Assembly: GCF_003347635.1 (NCBI RefSeq)
Contig: NZ_QDFY01000001.1
Coordinates: forward strand, 1,112,157-1,176,156
Length of the DNA: 64,000 bases
DNA from: Sphingosinicella terrae
GTDB lineage: Bacteria > Pseudomonadota > Alphaproteobacteria > Sphingomonadales > Sphingomonadaceae
Direction of reading: 5' to 3'
Shown: piece after piece, positions 41,172 through 48,652 of the stretch
Position numbering within the stretch: position 1 is the stretch's first letter
How the letters are laid out: each line of letters opens with the position of its first letter
Notes under the pieces: generated by a model
What the model saw: the letters and a program-made list of their open reading frames with translations, nothing else
Databases searched by the model: none
Told to the model about the DNA's origin: nothing
Program-made: the position numbers and the translations under genes

Positions 41172-42317
41172 TCAGGCCAAGGCCTCCAGACCCTTTGCGA
41201 TGGCGACTTTCTGAAGCTCGGACGTGCCCGCATAGACGCGCTGGATGCGCGCGGCGGTGTACATGCGCGAGATCGGATTCTCGTCCATCAGCCCGGCACC
41301 GCCGAAGAGCTGGACGCATTTGTCGAGCACGCGTCCTTCCATCTCGGTCGCCCACAGCTTGAGCATCGCGCCCTCGTCGAAGCTCAGCGCCTTGTCGCGG
41401 AACTTGACGACGCAGCTGTCGAGGAAGCTTTCGGTGACGGCAATGTCGGTCCTGCACTCGGCCAGCACGAACTGCGTGTTCTGGAAATCGAAGACGCGCT
41501 GGCCGGAGACCATCCGGCTCTTCACATAGGCCAAGGTGAGATCGAGGGCGGCGCTGGCGGCGCCGAGGCAGCGGCCGGCAATCTGAAGCCGATCCTCGAG
41601 AAACGTGTCCATGAGGATCTTCATCGCCATGCCTTCACGGCCGATCAGGTTCGAAACGGGGACGCGGACATCGTCGAACGAGAGCGCGCCGGTATCGCCA
41701 TGGGCCCAGCCCATCATCGGGATCTTGTGTCGCGCGACGCCGGGCGTGTCGGCATCGACGATGATGACGCTCATGCCCCGGCCCCGCTGACTGGGATCGG
41801 TCTTGGCGACGACATAGAGGACGTCGGCGCCGGCCCCGTTCGAGATGAAATATTTCTCGCCGCTGATGACATAATCGTCGCCGTCCCGGATCGCGGTCGT
41901 CTTGATGGCGGTCGCGTCGCTTCCGGCGTCCGGCTCGGTCAGCGGCATCGCCTGGCTGATCTCCCCCGCAAGGATGCCCGGAAGATAGCGCTGCTTCTGC
42001 GCGTCATCGCCGTGGAGGACGAGAATGTAGGTAGCGATATCCGCCATCAGCGAAGAACCGGTCGTGGCCGATCCCGGCGTGCGGCCCAGCTCTTCCGCCA
42101 GGATGACATTGAAGGTGAAATCGCCCCCCGCGCCGCCATATTCCTCGGGGATGCACGCTCCGAGCAGACCGGCCTGTCCCGCGCGCCGCCAGAAATCCTT
42201 GTCGATTCCCCCCGCCGCCTCGAACTTCTTCAGCTGCGGCTCATGCTCGCGGTCGAAGAACGCGCGGGCCGTGCGACGAAACTGCTCATGTTCGTCAGAA
42301 TAGCCGATCCGCGCCAT
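41172..42317 (-). CDS. Acyl-CoA dehydrogenase
   Basis: This 381-residue acyl-CoA dehydrogenase has PLTEPDAGSDATAIKTTA, YVISGEKYFISNG, FGGAGLMDENPISRMYTAAR. At the MCAD catalytic site it reads YAGTSELQK (no Glu), and at the helix-G site EDRLQIA, with Asp directly before Arg. Catalysis may need another residue or a partner subunit. ATG 42317 follows AGGAGGG. Upstream lies the GTCCG-N19-CGGAC element. It is about half identical by eye to the neighbouring 39891 product. Confidence 0.91.
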   Translation of the reverse strand: MARIGYSDEHEQFRRTARAFFDREHEPQLKKFEAAGGIDKDFWRRAGQAGLLGACIPEEYGGAGGDFTFNVILAEELGRTPGSATTGSSLMADIATYILVLHGDDAQKQRYLPGILAGEISQAMPLTEPDAGSDATAIKTTAIRDGDDYVISGEKYFISNGAGADVLYVVAKTDPSQRGRGMSVIIVDADTPGVARHKIPMMGWAHGDTGALSFDDVRVPVSNLIGREGMAMKILMDTFLEDRLQIAGRCLGAASAALDLTLAYVKSRMVSGQRVFDFQNTQFVLAECRTDIAVTESFLDSCVVKFRDKALSFDEGAMLKLWATEMEGRVLDKCVQLFGGAGLMDENPISRMYTAARIQRVYAGTSELQKVAIAKGLEALA

Positions 42318-42335
42318 CTTTCCCTCCTGGTGATT

Positions 42336-42364
42336 GTCCGTTTGCGAATTATAAGGAAGCGGAC
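42336..42364. promoter_or_regulatory. Inverted repeat GTCCG-N19-CGGAC in divergent promoter
   Basis: GTCCG (42336-42340) and CGGAC (42360-42364) flank 19 bases, exactly as at 35308-35336. The spacer is AT-rich (GCGAATTATAAGG). It lies 19 bases upstream of the acyl-CoA dehydrogenase start and 90 bases upstream of the oxidoreductase. AAGCGGACTAAT partly matches the GTAAGCTA-type box. Operator function is inferred. Confidence 0.5.
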
Positions 42365-42453
42365 TAATCGGCCGATGTCAAATGGGATGGATGCCGCGGC
42401 ATGATCGACGCGCCGGCACGCCGGTTCGTTACCGTGCAAGATGGAGCTCAGCG

Positions 42454-43464
42454 ATGACCGGACGCAATCGCCAGATCAGGCTCGCTTCGCGCCCCGATGG
42501 AATTCCGCAGGCCGACAATTTCGCGATGATTGAGGACGACGTCCCTGAGGCGGCCGACGGAGAGTTGCTGGTCCGCAATCTCTATCTCTCCGTCGAACCC
42601 GCCATGCGCGGCTGGATCGTGGACAAGGGCAATTATTCGGCACCGGTCGCGATCGGCGAGGTCATGCGTTCCCTCGCCGTCGGCTGCGTCGAGCAGACGA
42701 ATGTCGACGGCTTCGAGAAGGGAGCGCTGCTGCTCGGCTGGTTCGGCTGGCAAGAATGGGCGGCGGCAACGCCGGACAAGGTGATCCGGCGCATCAGGGA
42801 AACCGACCTGTCGCCTTCCCTTGCCCTCGGCGTGCTCGGACTGAACGGAGTGACCGCCTCGCTCGGGCTCGACCGGATCGGCCGCCCCCGTCCCGGCGAG
42901 ACCGTGCTCGTCTCCACCGCCGCGGGCGCCGTCGGCTCGGCGGTCGGCCAGCTGGCGCGCCTGCAAGGATGCCGCACCATCGGCATTGCCGGCGGCCCGG
43001 ACAAGGTGGCGGCCTGCCTGTCCGATTTCGGCTACGATGCCGCCATCGACTACAGGTCGGAGGATGTTGACGCCGCGCTGGCGCATCTCGCCCCGCGGGG
43101 GGTCGATGTCTATTTCGACAATACGGCCGGATCGATCAGCGACGCCGCGCTCAAGCATCTCGCCATTGGCGCTCGCGTCGTCGTCTGCGGCACGGCGGCG
43201 ATCGCGCGCTGGGATCCGCCGCCGACGGGCCCTCGCGTCGAGCGTCACATCCTGACGAAACGGGCCCGAATGGAAGGATTCGTCATCTTCGATCATATGG
43301 ACGCCTTCGATCCGACGGCGGCAAGGCTCGCCGAATTGGTCCGCGACGGCCGTCTCCGATTCCGGGAAGAAATGGAGGAAGGAATCGAAAGCTGCCCGGG
43401 GGCGATCGCCAAGCTCTATTTGGGTGCCAACAAGGGCAAGCTGATCATTCGACTGGGGCAATGA
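42454..43464 (+). CDS. NADP-dependent MDR oxidoreductase (leukotriene B4/curcumin reductase-like)
   Basis: This zinc-less medium-chain reductase has 336 residues from ATG 42454 (MTGRNRQIRL), eight bases after GGAG. Typical of the LTB4-dehydrogenase/alkenal reductase branch are RNLYLSVEPAMRGW, VSTAAGAVGSAVGQLARLQGC, the divergent VDVYFDNTAGSISDAAL and GFVIFDH. It would reduce a conjugated C=C bond with NADPH. It lies alone between a dehydrogenase and the regulator gene. The substrate is unknown. Confidence 0.88.
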   Translation: MTGRNRQIRLASRPDGIPQADNFAMIEDDVPEAADGELLVRNLYLSVEPAMRGWIVDKGNYSAPVAIGEVMRSLAVGCVEQTNVDGFEKGALLLGWFGWQEWAAATPDKVIRRIRETDLSPSLALGVLGLNGVTASLGLDRIGRPRPGETVLVSTAAGAVGSAVGQLARLQGCRTIGIAGGPDKVAACLSDFGYDAAIDYRSEDVDAALAHLAPRGVDVYFDNTAGSISDAALKHLAIGARVVVCGTAAIARWDPPPTGPRVERHILTKRARMEGFVIFDHMDAFDPTAARLAELVRDGRLRFREEMEEGIESCPGAIAKLYLGANKGKLIIRLGQ

Positions 43465-43508
43465 CCCGTCCCGCCCCGATCGGTCTGGCGCGTTTCGTCG
43501 CTCATGGA

Positions 43509-44900
43509 TCAAGTTCTCGCATGGGCCTCCCGGACCGCCCGCAGCTGGACATGGACGAGCCGACGGGCAAGAGGCGCGTCTCCCGCTGCAAGTGCGCCTG
43601 CGATGGCATCGCACCGCTGAAAGACCGTGCTGTCGATGTCCGCCGACGGCCGTCCCGGAACCACCCTCTGGGTGAGGGCCGCAATGACCTCCAGCACCCT
43701 GTCTCCGGAAGCCGCCACGACCGTACGAGAAATTTCGGCCAGGGCCTCGAGCGTCTCTTCGGGGCGTCGTTCGGCACGCTCGCGGGCCGAAGCGATGACC
43801 GATCGGATCGCATCGATCGACGGTCCGTCCCGACGTTGGGCGGCAAGGCCGGCCGCCTCGACCTCCAGGCAGGTCCGGACCTCGAAGGCATGCCTGTCCG
43901 CGCCGTCCAGTGACCGAAGAAAGGGCACCACGGCCTGAAAGGTGGACTCGGGGTCGGGAATGGCGACGCGAAGGCCTCCGCCCTTGCCTCTCTTCATGGC
44001 CACCACCGAATAGGCTTCCAGCATCCGGATGGCCTCTCGGAGGACCGATCGGCCCACGCCGAACTGCGCCATCAGTTCCGCTTCGGATCCGAGCGGCTCG
44101 CCCGGCGCGAGCGCATGATCGGCGATGCGACGGCTGATCTTGAGCGCGATCCACCTCGGCAGCTTCATGCCGTGCCGCGCGGCATCGGCGTTGATCCGGC
44201 TCATCGTGCCGATACCTGAAGCCTTGATCGACCGCAGCTGGTTGCCATAGTCGCTGCGGATCGCGGTTTGCGCGCGATGGGGATCGCAGGCGAGAACCGC
44301 GCTCAGCAGCTCCGCCTTCACCGCCTTCGATATGCGAAGATGTCGCTCGAATTCTGTCGCTTCGTAGACCCGCGCCATGGAGAGGCCGGCGAGCGCAATC
44401 TGGAAGCCGGCGACGATCATGGCGAGCACGGGATTGCGCGAGGCCGTCGCCAAGGCATTGCGATGGGCGCGAAAGGTCGCCGTCTCCGCATCCACGTCGC
44501 GCGGGGGTTCGATCATCTCCGCGGCGAAACCTTCGAGGAGGGCCGCCGAATCCTCGTCGATCCGGTCGATGGCGAGGTCCACGGCGAGCGACTCCAGGCG
44601 CTGCATCACCGAGATCATGTCCTCGAGACGGGCATCGCTGACCTCGAGGAACGTGGCCAGCGCCATCACCGCGGCGTCCCACGCCGGCGCCGAGACGACG
44701 AGGCCGCCGCCCTTGCCGGATTTCATCGCCGCGATCCCGCGCAATTCCACCAGACCGAGCGCTTCGCGGATGACCGCGCGGCTCACCCCGAACCGTTCCT
44801 TGAGCTCGCTTTCCGTGGCGATCATCGCGCCGACCGGCCAGCCGGCATCCGCGATGAGTTCGACCATGCGATCGGCAGTGACGGCGCTCAGTTTTGACAT
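43509..44900 (-). CDS. Tandem-duplicated GntR-family (FCD) transcriptional regulator
   Basis: This is the only transcription factor in the window. One chain of 463 residues (from ATG 44900) has two complete GntR modules. The first winged helix is at about 10-70 (ESELKERFGVSRAVIREALGL, then KGGGLVV) and an FCD-like helical domain at about 80-225. The second winged helix is at about 250-312 (EAELMAQFGVGRSVLREAIRM, then KGGGLRV), with a second FCD-like domain to 463. The first FCD keeps some likely metal residues (FRAHRNAL, FERHLRISKAV); the second is more degenerate. ATG 44981 would add 27 residues. It probably represses nearby operons until an acyl-CoA or aromatic ligand binds. Confidence 0.87.
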   Translation of the reverse strand: MSKLSAVTADRMVELIADAGWPVGAMIATESELKERFGVSRAVIREALGLVELRGIAAMKSGKGGGLVVSAPAWDAAVMALATFLEVSDARLEDMISVMQRLESLAVDLAIDRIDEDSAALLEGFAAEMIEPPRDVDAETATFRAHRNALATASRNPVLAMIVAGFQIALAGLSMARVYEATEFERHLRISKAVKAELLSAVLACDPHRAQTAIRSDYGNQLRSIKASGIGTMSRINADAARHGMKLPRWIALKISRRIADHALAPGEPLGSEAELMAQFGVGRSVLREAIRMLEAYSVVAMKRGKGGGLRVAIPDPESTFQAVVPFLRSLDGADRHAFEVRTCLEVEAAGLAAQRRDGPSIDAIRSVIASARERAERRPEETLEALAEISRTVVAASGDRVLEVIAALTQRVVPGRPSADIDSTVFQRCDAIAGALAAGDAPLARRLVHVQLRAVREAHART

Positions 44901-45206
44901 CAGGGCCCTGTCGAGCGTGCGGGTTGTCCCGTCAAGCGCCGGCAGCGCGAATCGCCCCTCTACACCCATAAAGAGTGTCATCTTTCACGAACCTGTTCGG
45001 TCGGGCACGGCGTCCGTCCGCATACGAGACATCCCGAAAAAGTCGGAATTTTCAAAATCCTTCCTGGCCGGATGCCGCTCTTCTCTACCGTGTTGCCCTA
45101 GTTCGTACGTCTGTGTATCATCATCAGGCTGACGACAATCACAAGCGACACCCGGACCATGTTCGTCCTGTCCGGGCCAAGTTGCGACGATCAGGGGAGA
45201 GAAAGA
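44901..45206. promoter_or_regulatory. 306-base divergent regulatory gap between regulator and TonB receptor
   Basis: There is no gene in this gap. It contains CGTACG (45104-45109), AT-rich segments (GGAATTTTCAAAATCC near 45045), and a perfect inverted repeat CCCGGAC/GTCCGGG at 45151-45157 and 45170-45176 with 12 bases between. The repeat lies 30 bases before the receptor start, in its likely leader. If the regulator starts at 44981 the gap shrinks to 225 bases. It probably holds promoters for both genes. Confidence 0.55.
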
Positions 45207-47420
45207 GTGACAGGTTTAATCCTCGTCCGGACCACGGCCAGCTTTGGCCTGGCCGCCCTCGCCGTGACCTCGACGGCCGTTCGTGCCCAGGATGTCGCCT
45301 CGTCCCCCGATCCGGCGGAGACGCCGGCCGGCGAAGCCGGGGAGGCGGACACCGGAGGCGACATCGTCGTCACCGCCAACCGCCGCGAGCAGCGGCTTCA
45401 GGACGTGCCGGTTTCCGTCACCGCCGTTTCGAGCGAGATGGTGACGTCGCGCGGCCTCAGCGATCTCAAGGGCCTGACCGAAGCGGTCCCCAGTCTCGTG
45501 CTGGTGCGAAGCGCCACCTCGAACACGCCGTTCATGCGCGGGATCGGCGCCGCGGCGGCATCGCCGTCGAACGAGCCGTCGGTCGCCACTTATGTCGACA
45601 ATATCTACATCCCGTCGAACGTCGCGACGGTGTTCGACTTCAACAATATCGAACGGATCGAGGTGCTGCGAGGTCCGCAGGGTACGCTGTTCGGCCGCAA
45701 TGCCGTCGGCGGCGTCCTCCACGTCATCACCCGCGACCCCGGCTACGATCTTGCGCTCGATGCCGATCTCGGCATCGCCAATTACGAAACGATCACCGGC
45801 AATCTCTATGCGAGCGGCGCTCTCGCACCCAACCTGGCCGCCAATCTCGCGATCCATTTCGGCGACCGCGGCGAAGGCTGGGGACGCAACGCCGTGACCG
45901 GTCGCGACACCTACACCTATTCGTCGCTTGCCGGCCGAGCGAAGCTGCTGTTCGAGCCCGGCCCTGACACGCGCATCCTGCTGGCCGGCGACTATGATCA
46001 TTTTGAGGGCGCGCAGGGCGTGCTGCGCACAGCCGTTCCCGGCACCGTCACCGCGGGTGCGACGCCCAATGCCGGGTTCTACAACGTGGCCAACAATGTC
46101 GACGCGACCAACGAAGTCGACACCTATGGCGGCAGTCTGCGCGTGGACCATGATTTTGGTGGCTTCGGCGTCACGAGCATCACAGCCTATCGTGAAGTGC
46201 GCCAGGACGTCGTCTACGATCTCGACACGTCACGGCTCGACATCACGCGGGTGACGCTCGACACGCGGGCGGACACGTTCACCCAGGAGCTTCAGCTGCG
46301 CTCGCTGCCGGGCTCGCGGCTGGAGTGGATTCTCGGCGCCTACTTCTTCGACAATAGTACCCGCTTCGCGCCCCAAGGAGTGCTGATTCAATCGACCAAT
46401 CAGCAGTTCGTCTTCTCCGCTCAGAAGTCCCGGTCGCTCGCAGCTTATGGCCAGGCCACCTACGAGATCCTCCCCCGTACCAATCTGACCGCCGGTCTGC
46501 GCTACACGCATGACGAGCGCTCGATCGCGGGCATCACGACGTTCAACGGCACCCAGATCGCCTCCGCCGAGCAGGAAGCCGAGTTCGGCCGCCTTACCTG
46601 GCGCCTGTCGGTCGATCACCGGATCAATGACGATCTGCTTGCCTATGCGTCCTACAATCGCGGCTTCAAGAGCGGCGTCTTCGACATCACCAGCTATGCG
46701 GCGCCGGCGGTCGATCCCGAGATTCTCGACTCCTATGAGATCGGCTTCAAGAGCGACTGGTTCGACCGGCGCCTCCGCGTCAACGTCTCGGCCTTCCACT
46801 ACGACTATTCCGACATCCAGGTGACCCAGATCTTGGGAACCACGGCGGTGACCGTGAACGCGGCGCGCGCCAAGCTGGACGGCGCGGAAATCGAGGTCAC
46901 GGCGCGGCCGCTGCGGGGCCTGGAATTGACCGCATCGGCGTCCCTGCTCGACGCCAAATATACCAGCTTCCCGAACGGCCCCCATTTCTCGCCCAACGGA
47001 GCGCCGCCGACCTGCGCGATCATTCCCTACCCTGCCGGCGCGCCCGGCGGCCAGACCCAGGTTCCCGGGGGCTGCGACCTCTCCGGCAACCGGATGATCT
47101 TCGCGCCCAAATACACGTTGAATCTCGGCGCGTCCTACAGCTTCGACACCCGCATCGGAAATCTCACCCTTGCCGCGAGCTACTTCCATACCGGGGCCTA
47201 CGCCTTCGAGCCCGACCAGTCGGTCGTGCAGGACGGCTACGGCCTTCTCAACGCATCGGTGGCGTGGCGATCGCCGAGCGAGCGATGGGGGCTGAGGTTG
47301 TGGGGACGCAACCTCAACGATGCGCACTTCTTCTCGGCGGCCAACAGCACCTCGGCCGGAAGGATCTATTCGGCCGGCGAGCCCCTCACCTACGGCCTCA
47401 CCCTGAGCGCCCATTACTGA
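45207..47420 (+). CDS. TonB-dependent outer-membrane receptor
   Basis: This 737-residue receptor starts at GTG 45207 (AGGGGAGAG upstream). Residues 1-28 form a signal peptide ending in TAVRAQ. DIVVTANRR is at 52-60. The plug has FMRGIG and GPQGTLFGRNAVGGVL. The barrel ends in Tyr after YGLTLSAHY, as expected for an aromatic C-terminal residue. An ATG 48 bases upstream would spoil the signal peptide and is rejected. It shares family, not close identity, with the partial receptor at 1. It would import the pathway substrate across the outer membrane. Confidence 0.94.
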   Translation: MTGLILVRTTASFGLAALAVTSTAVRAQDVASSPDPAETPAGEAGEADTGGDIVVTANRREQRLQDVPVSVTAVSSEMVTSRGLSDLKGLTEAVPSLVLVRSATSNTPFMRGIGAAAASPSNEPSVATYVDNIYIPSNVATVFDFNNIERIEVLRGPQGTLFGRNAVGGVLHVITRDPGYDLALDADLGIANYETITGNLYASGALAPNLAANLAIHFGDRGEGWGRNAVTGRDTYTYSSLAGRAKLLFEPGPDTRILLAGDYDHFEGAQGVLRTAVPGTVTAGATPNAGFYNVANNVDATNEVDTYGGSLRVDHDFGGFGVTSITAYREVRQDVVYDLDTSRLDITRVTLDTRADTFTQELQLRSLPGSRLEWILGAYFFDNSTRFAPQGVLIQSTNQQFVFSAQKSRSLAAYGQATYEILPRTNLTAGLRYTHDERSIAGITTFNGTQIASAEQEAEFGRLTWRLSVDHRINDDLLAYASYNRGFKSGVFDITSYAAPAVDPEILDSYEIGFKSDWFDRRLRVNVSAFHYDYSDIQVTQILGTTAVTVNAARAKLDGAEIEVTARPLRGLELTASASLLDAKYTSFPNGPHFSPNGAPPTCAIIPYPAGAPGGQTQVPGGCDLSGNRMIFAPKYTLNLGASYSFDTRIGNLTLAASYFHTGAYAFEPDQSVVQDGYGLLNASVAWRSPSERWGLRLWGRNLNDAHFFSAANSTSAGRIYSAGEPLTYGLTLSAHY

Positions 47421-47484
47421 TGCAGGGAATTCCCCCGCTCCCCGGCGCTCCCCTCCCCTCGCCTTTCCGAAGCAAGGAAATCCC

Positions 47485-48639
47485 ATGACGTTGGCCCGAC
47501 AGGAACGCCCGGTCTTCTCGAGCGAGCATGACCAGTTTCGCGAGACCGTGCGCCGCTTCTTTCGCGACGAGGTCGACCCCCATTACAAGGCCTGGGAGAA
47601 GGTCGGGATCTACGATCCGGCAATCTTCCGCAAGGCCGGGGAATACGGAATCCTGCAGGCGGGGATCCCCGCCGAATATGGCGGCATGGGCGGCGACTTC
47701 CTCCACCACGCCATCCTCCACGAGGAGGCCGGCTACTCCCTGGGCGGGATCAGCATGGGCGGCGGACTCAGCACCGACAGCTCGAGCTATCTCATCTTCG
47801 CCGGCGGCACCGAGGGACAGAAGCGGGAATGGCTGCCGCGCTACGCGAGCGGCGAGGTCATCGCCGAAGCCTGCTTCACCGAGCCGCATGCCGGCAGCGA
47901 TCTGCGCGCCATCCGGACGATAGCCCGCCGCTCGGGAAGCGACTATGTCATCAACGGCGCCAAGATGTGGTGCACCAATGGCGTCCACCTCAATCTTCTG
48001 CTGACCTATGCGCTGGTCGAGAAGGAAGACGGCTCCGTCGGCGCCGGAATCTTCCTCGTCGACGGCGACATGCCGGGCGTGACCAAGAGTCGGCCGATCG
48101 AGACCATCCACCGCGGATGCGGCGCCGAGACCGAGATCTTCTACGAGGACGTTCGCGTTCCGGCGGACCGGTTGCTCGGCGAGAGCCAGGGCAACGCCAT
48201 GGCGAGCGTCCTCAAGATCATCACCGACATGCGGGTCGCCCAGGCCTGCCGCTTCCTCGCCGGCGCGGAGACGGCCTTCGATCTCACCGTCGACTATGTC
48301 CGCAGCCGCAAAGCATTCGGCCAGACCGTCTACGACTTCCAGGCCACCCAGCATGCGCTCGCCGAGATGAAGACCGCCATTGCGACCTTGCGGCCGTTCG
48401 TCGACCAGTGTCTCGACAAGATCCGACACGGGACGCTCACCCCGGCTGAATCCGCCATGGCGAAGCTCGCCGCGTCCGAAACCGAATTCAGCGTCGCCGA
48501 TCGCTGCCTTCAGCTACACGGCGGCATGGGTATCGCGCTGGAAACGCCGATCTCCGGAATCTGGGCCACAGCGCGAATCCATCGCATCTTCCTCGGCACG
48601 TCCGAAATCCAGAAGAACGCAATCGCCCATTCCATCTGA
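47485..48639 (+). CDS. Acyl-CoA dehydrogenase
   Basis: This 384-residue acyl-CoA dehydrogenase shows CFTEPHAGSDLRAIRT, YVINGAKMWCTNG, SRKAFGQTVYDFQATQ and LHGGMGIALETPISGIW. Both common catalytic-base positions lack Glu (FLGTSEIQK, ITDMRVAQA). It is followed after 13 bases by the two-domain CoA-transferase, mirroring 39891/37607 on the opposite strand. It may be a partner subunit or use a different base. AAGGAAA precedes ATG 47485. Confidence 0.91.
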   Translation: MTLARQERPVFSSEHDQFRETVRRFFRDEVDPHYKAWEKVGIYDPAIFRKAGEYGILQAGIPAEYGGMGGDFLHHAILHEEAGYSLGGISMGGGLSTDSSSYLIFAGGTEGQKREWLPRYASGEVIAEACFTEPHAGSDLRAIRTIARRSGSDYVINGAKMWCTNGVHLNLLLTYALVEKEDGSVGAGIFLVDGDMPGVTKSRPIETIHRGCGAETEIFYEDVRVPADRLLGESQGNAMASVLKIITDMRVAQACRFLAGAETAFDLTVDYVRSRKAFGQTVYDFQATQHALAEMKTAIATLRPFVDQCLDKIRHGTLTPAESAMAKLAASETEFSVADRCLQLHGGMGIALETPISGIWATARIHRIFLGTSEIQKNAIAHSI

Positions 48640-48652
48640 GGAGCCAAGCGAC

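Noticed and set aside
45159..45206. Upstream ATG start for the TonB receptor
   Set aside because: It would place charged residues before the signal peptide and lie across the inverted repeat; GTG 45207 has a strong ribosome site.
47425..47434. GGGAATTCCC palindrome after the TonB receptor
   Set aside because: Short, without T-run or partner elsewhere; could be chance.
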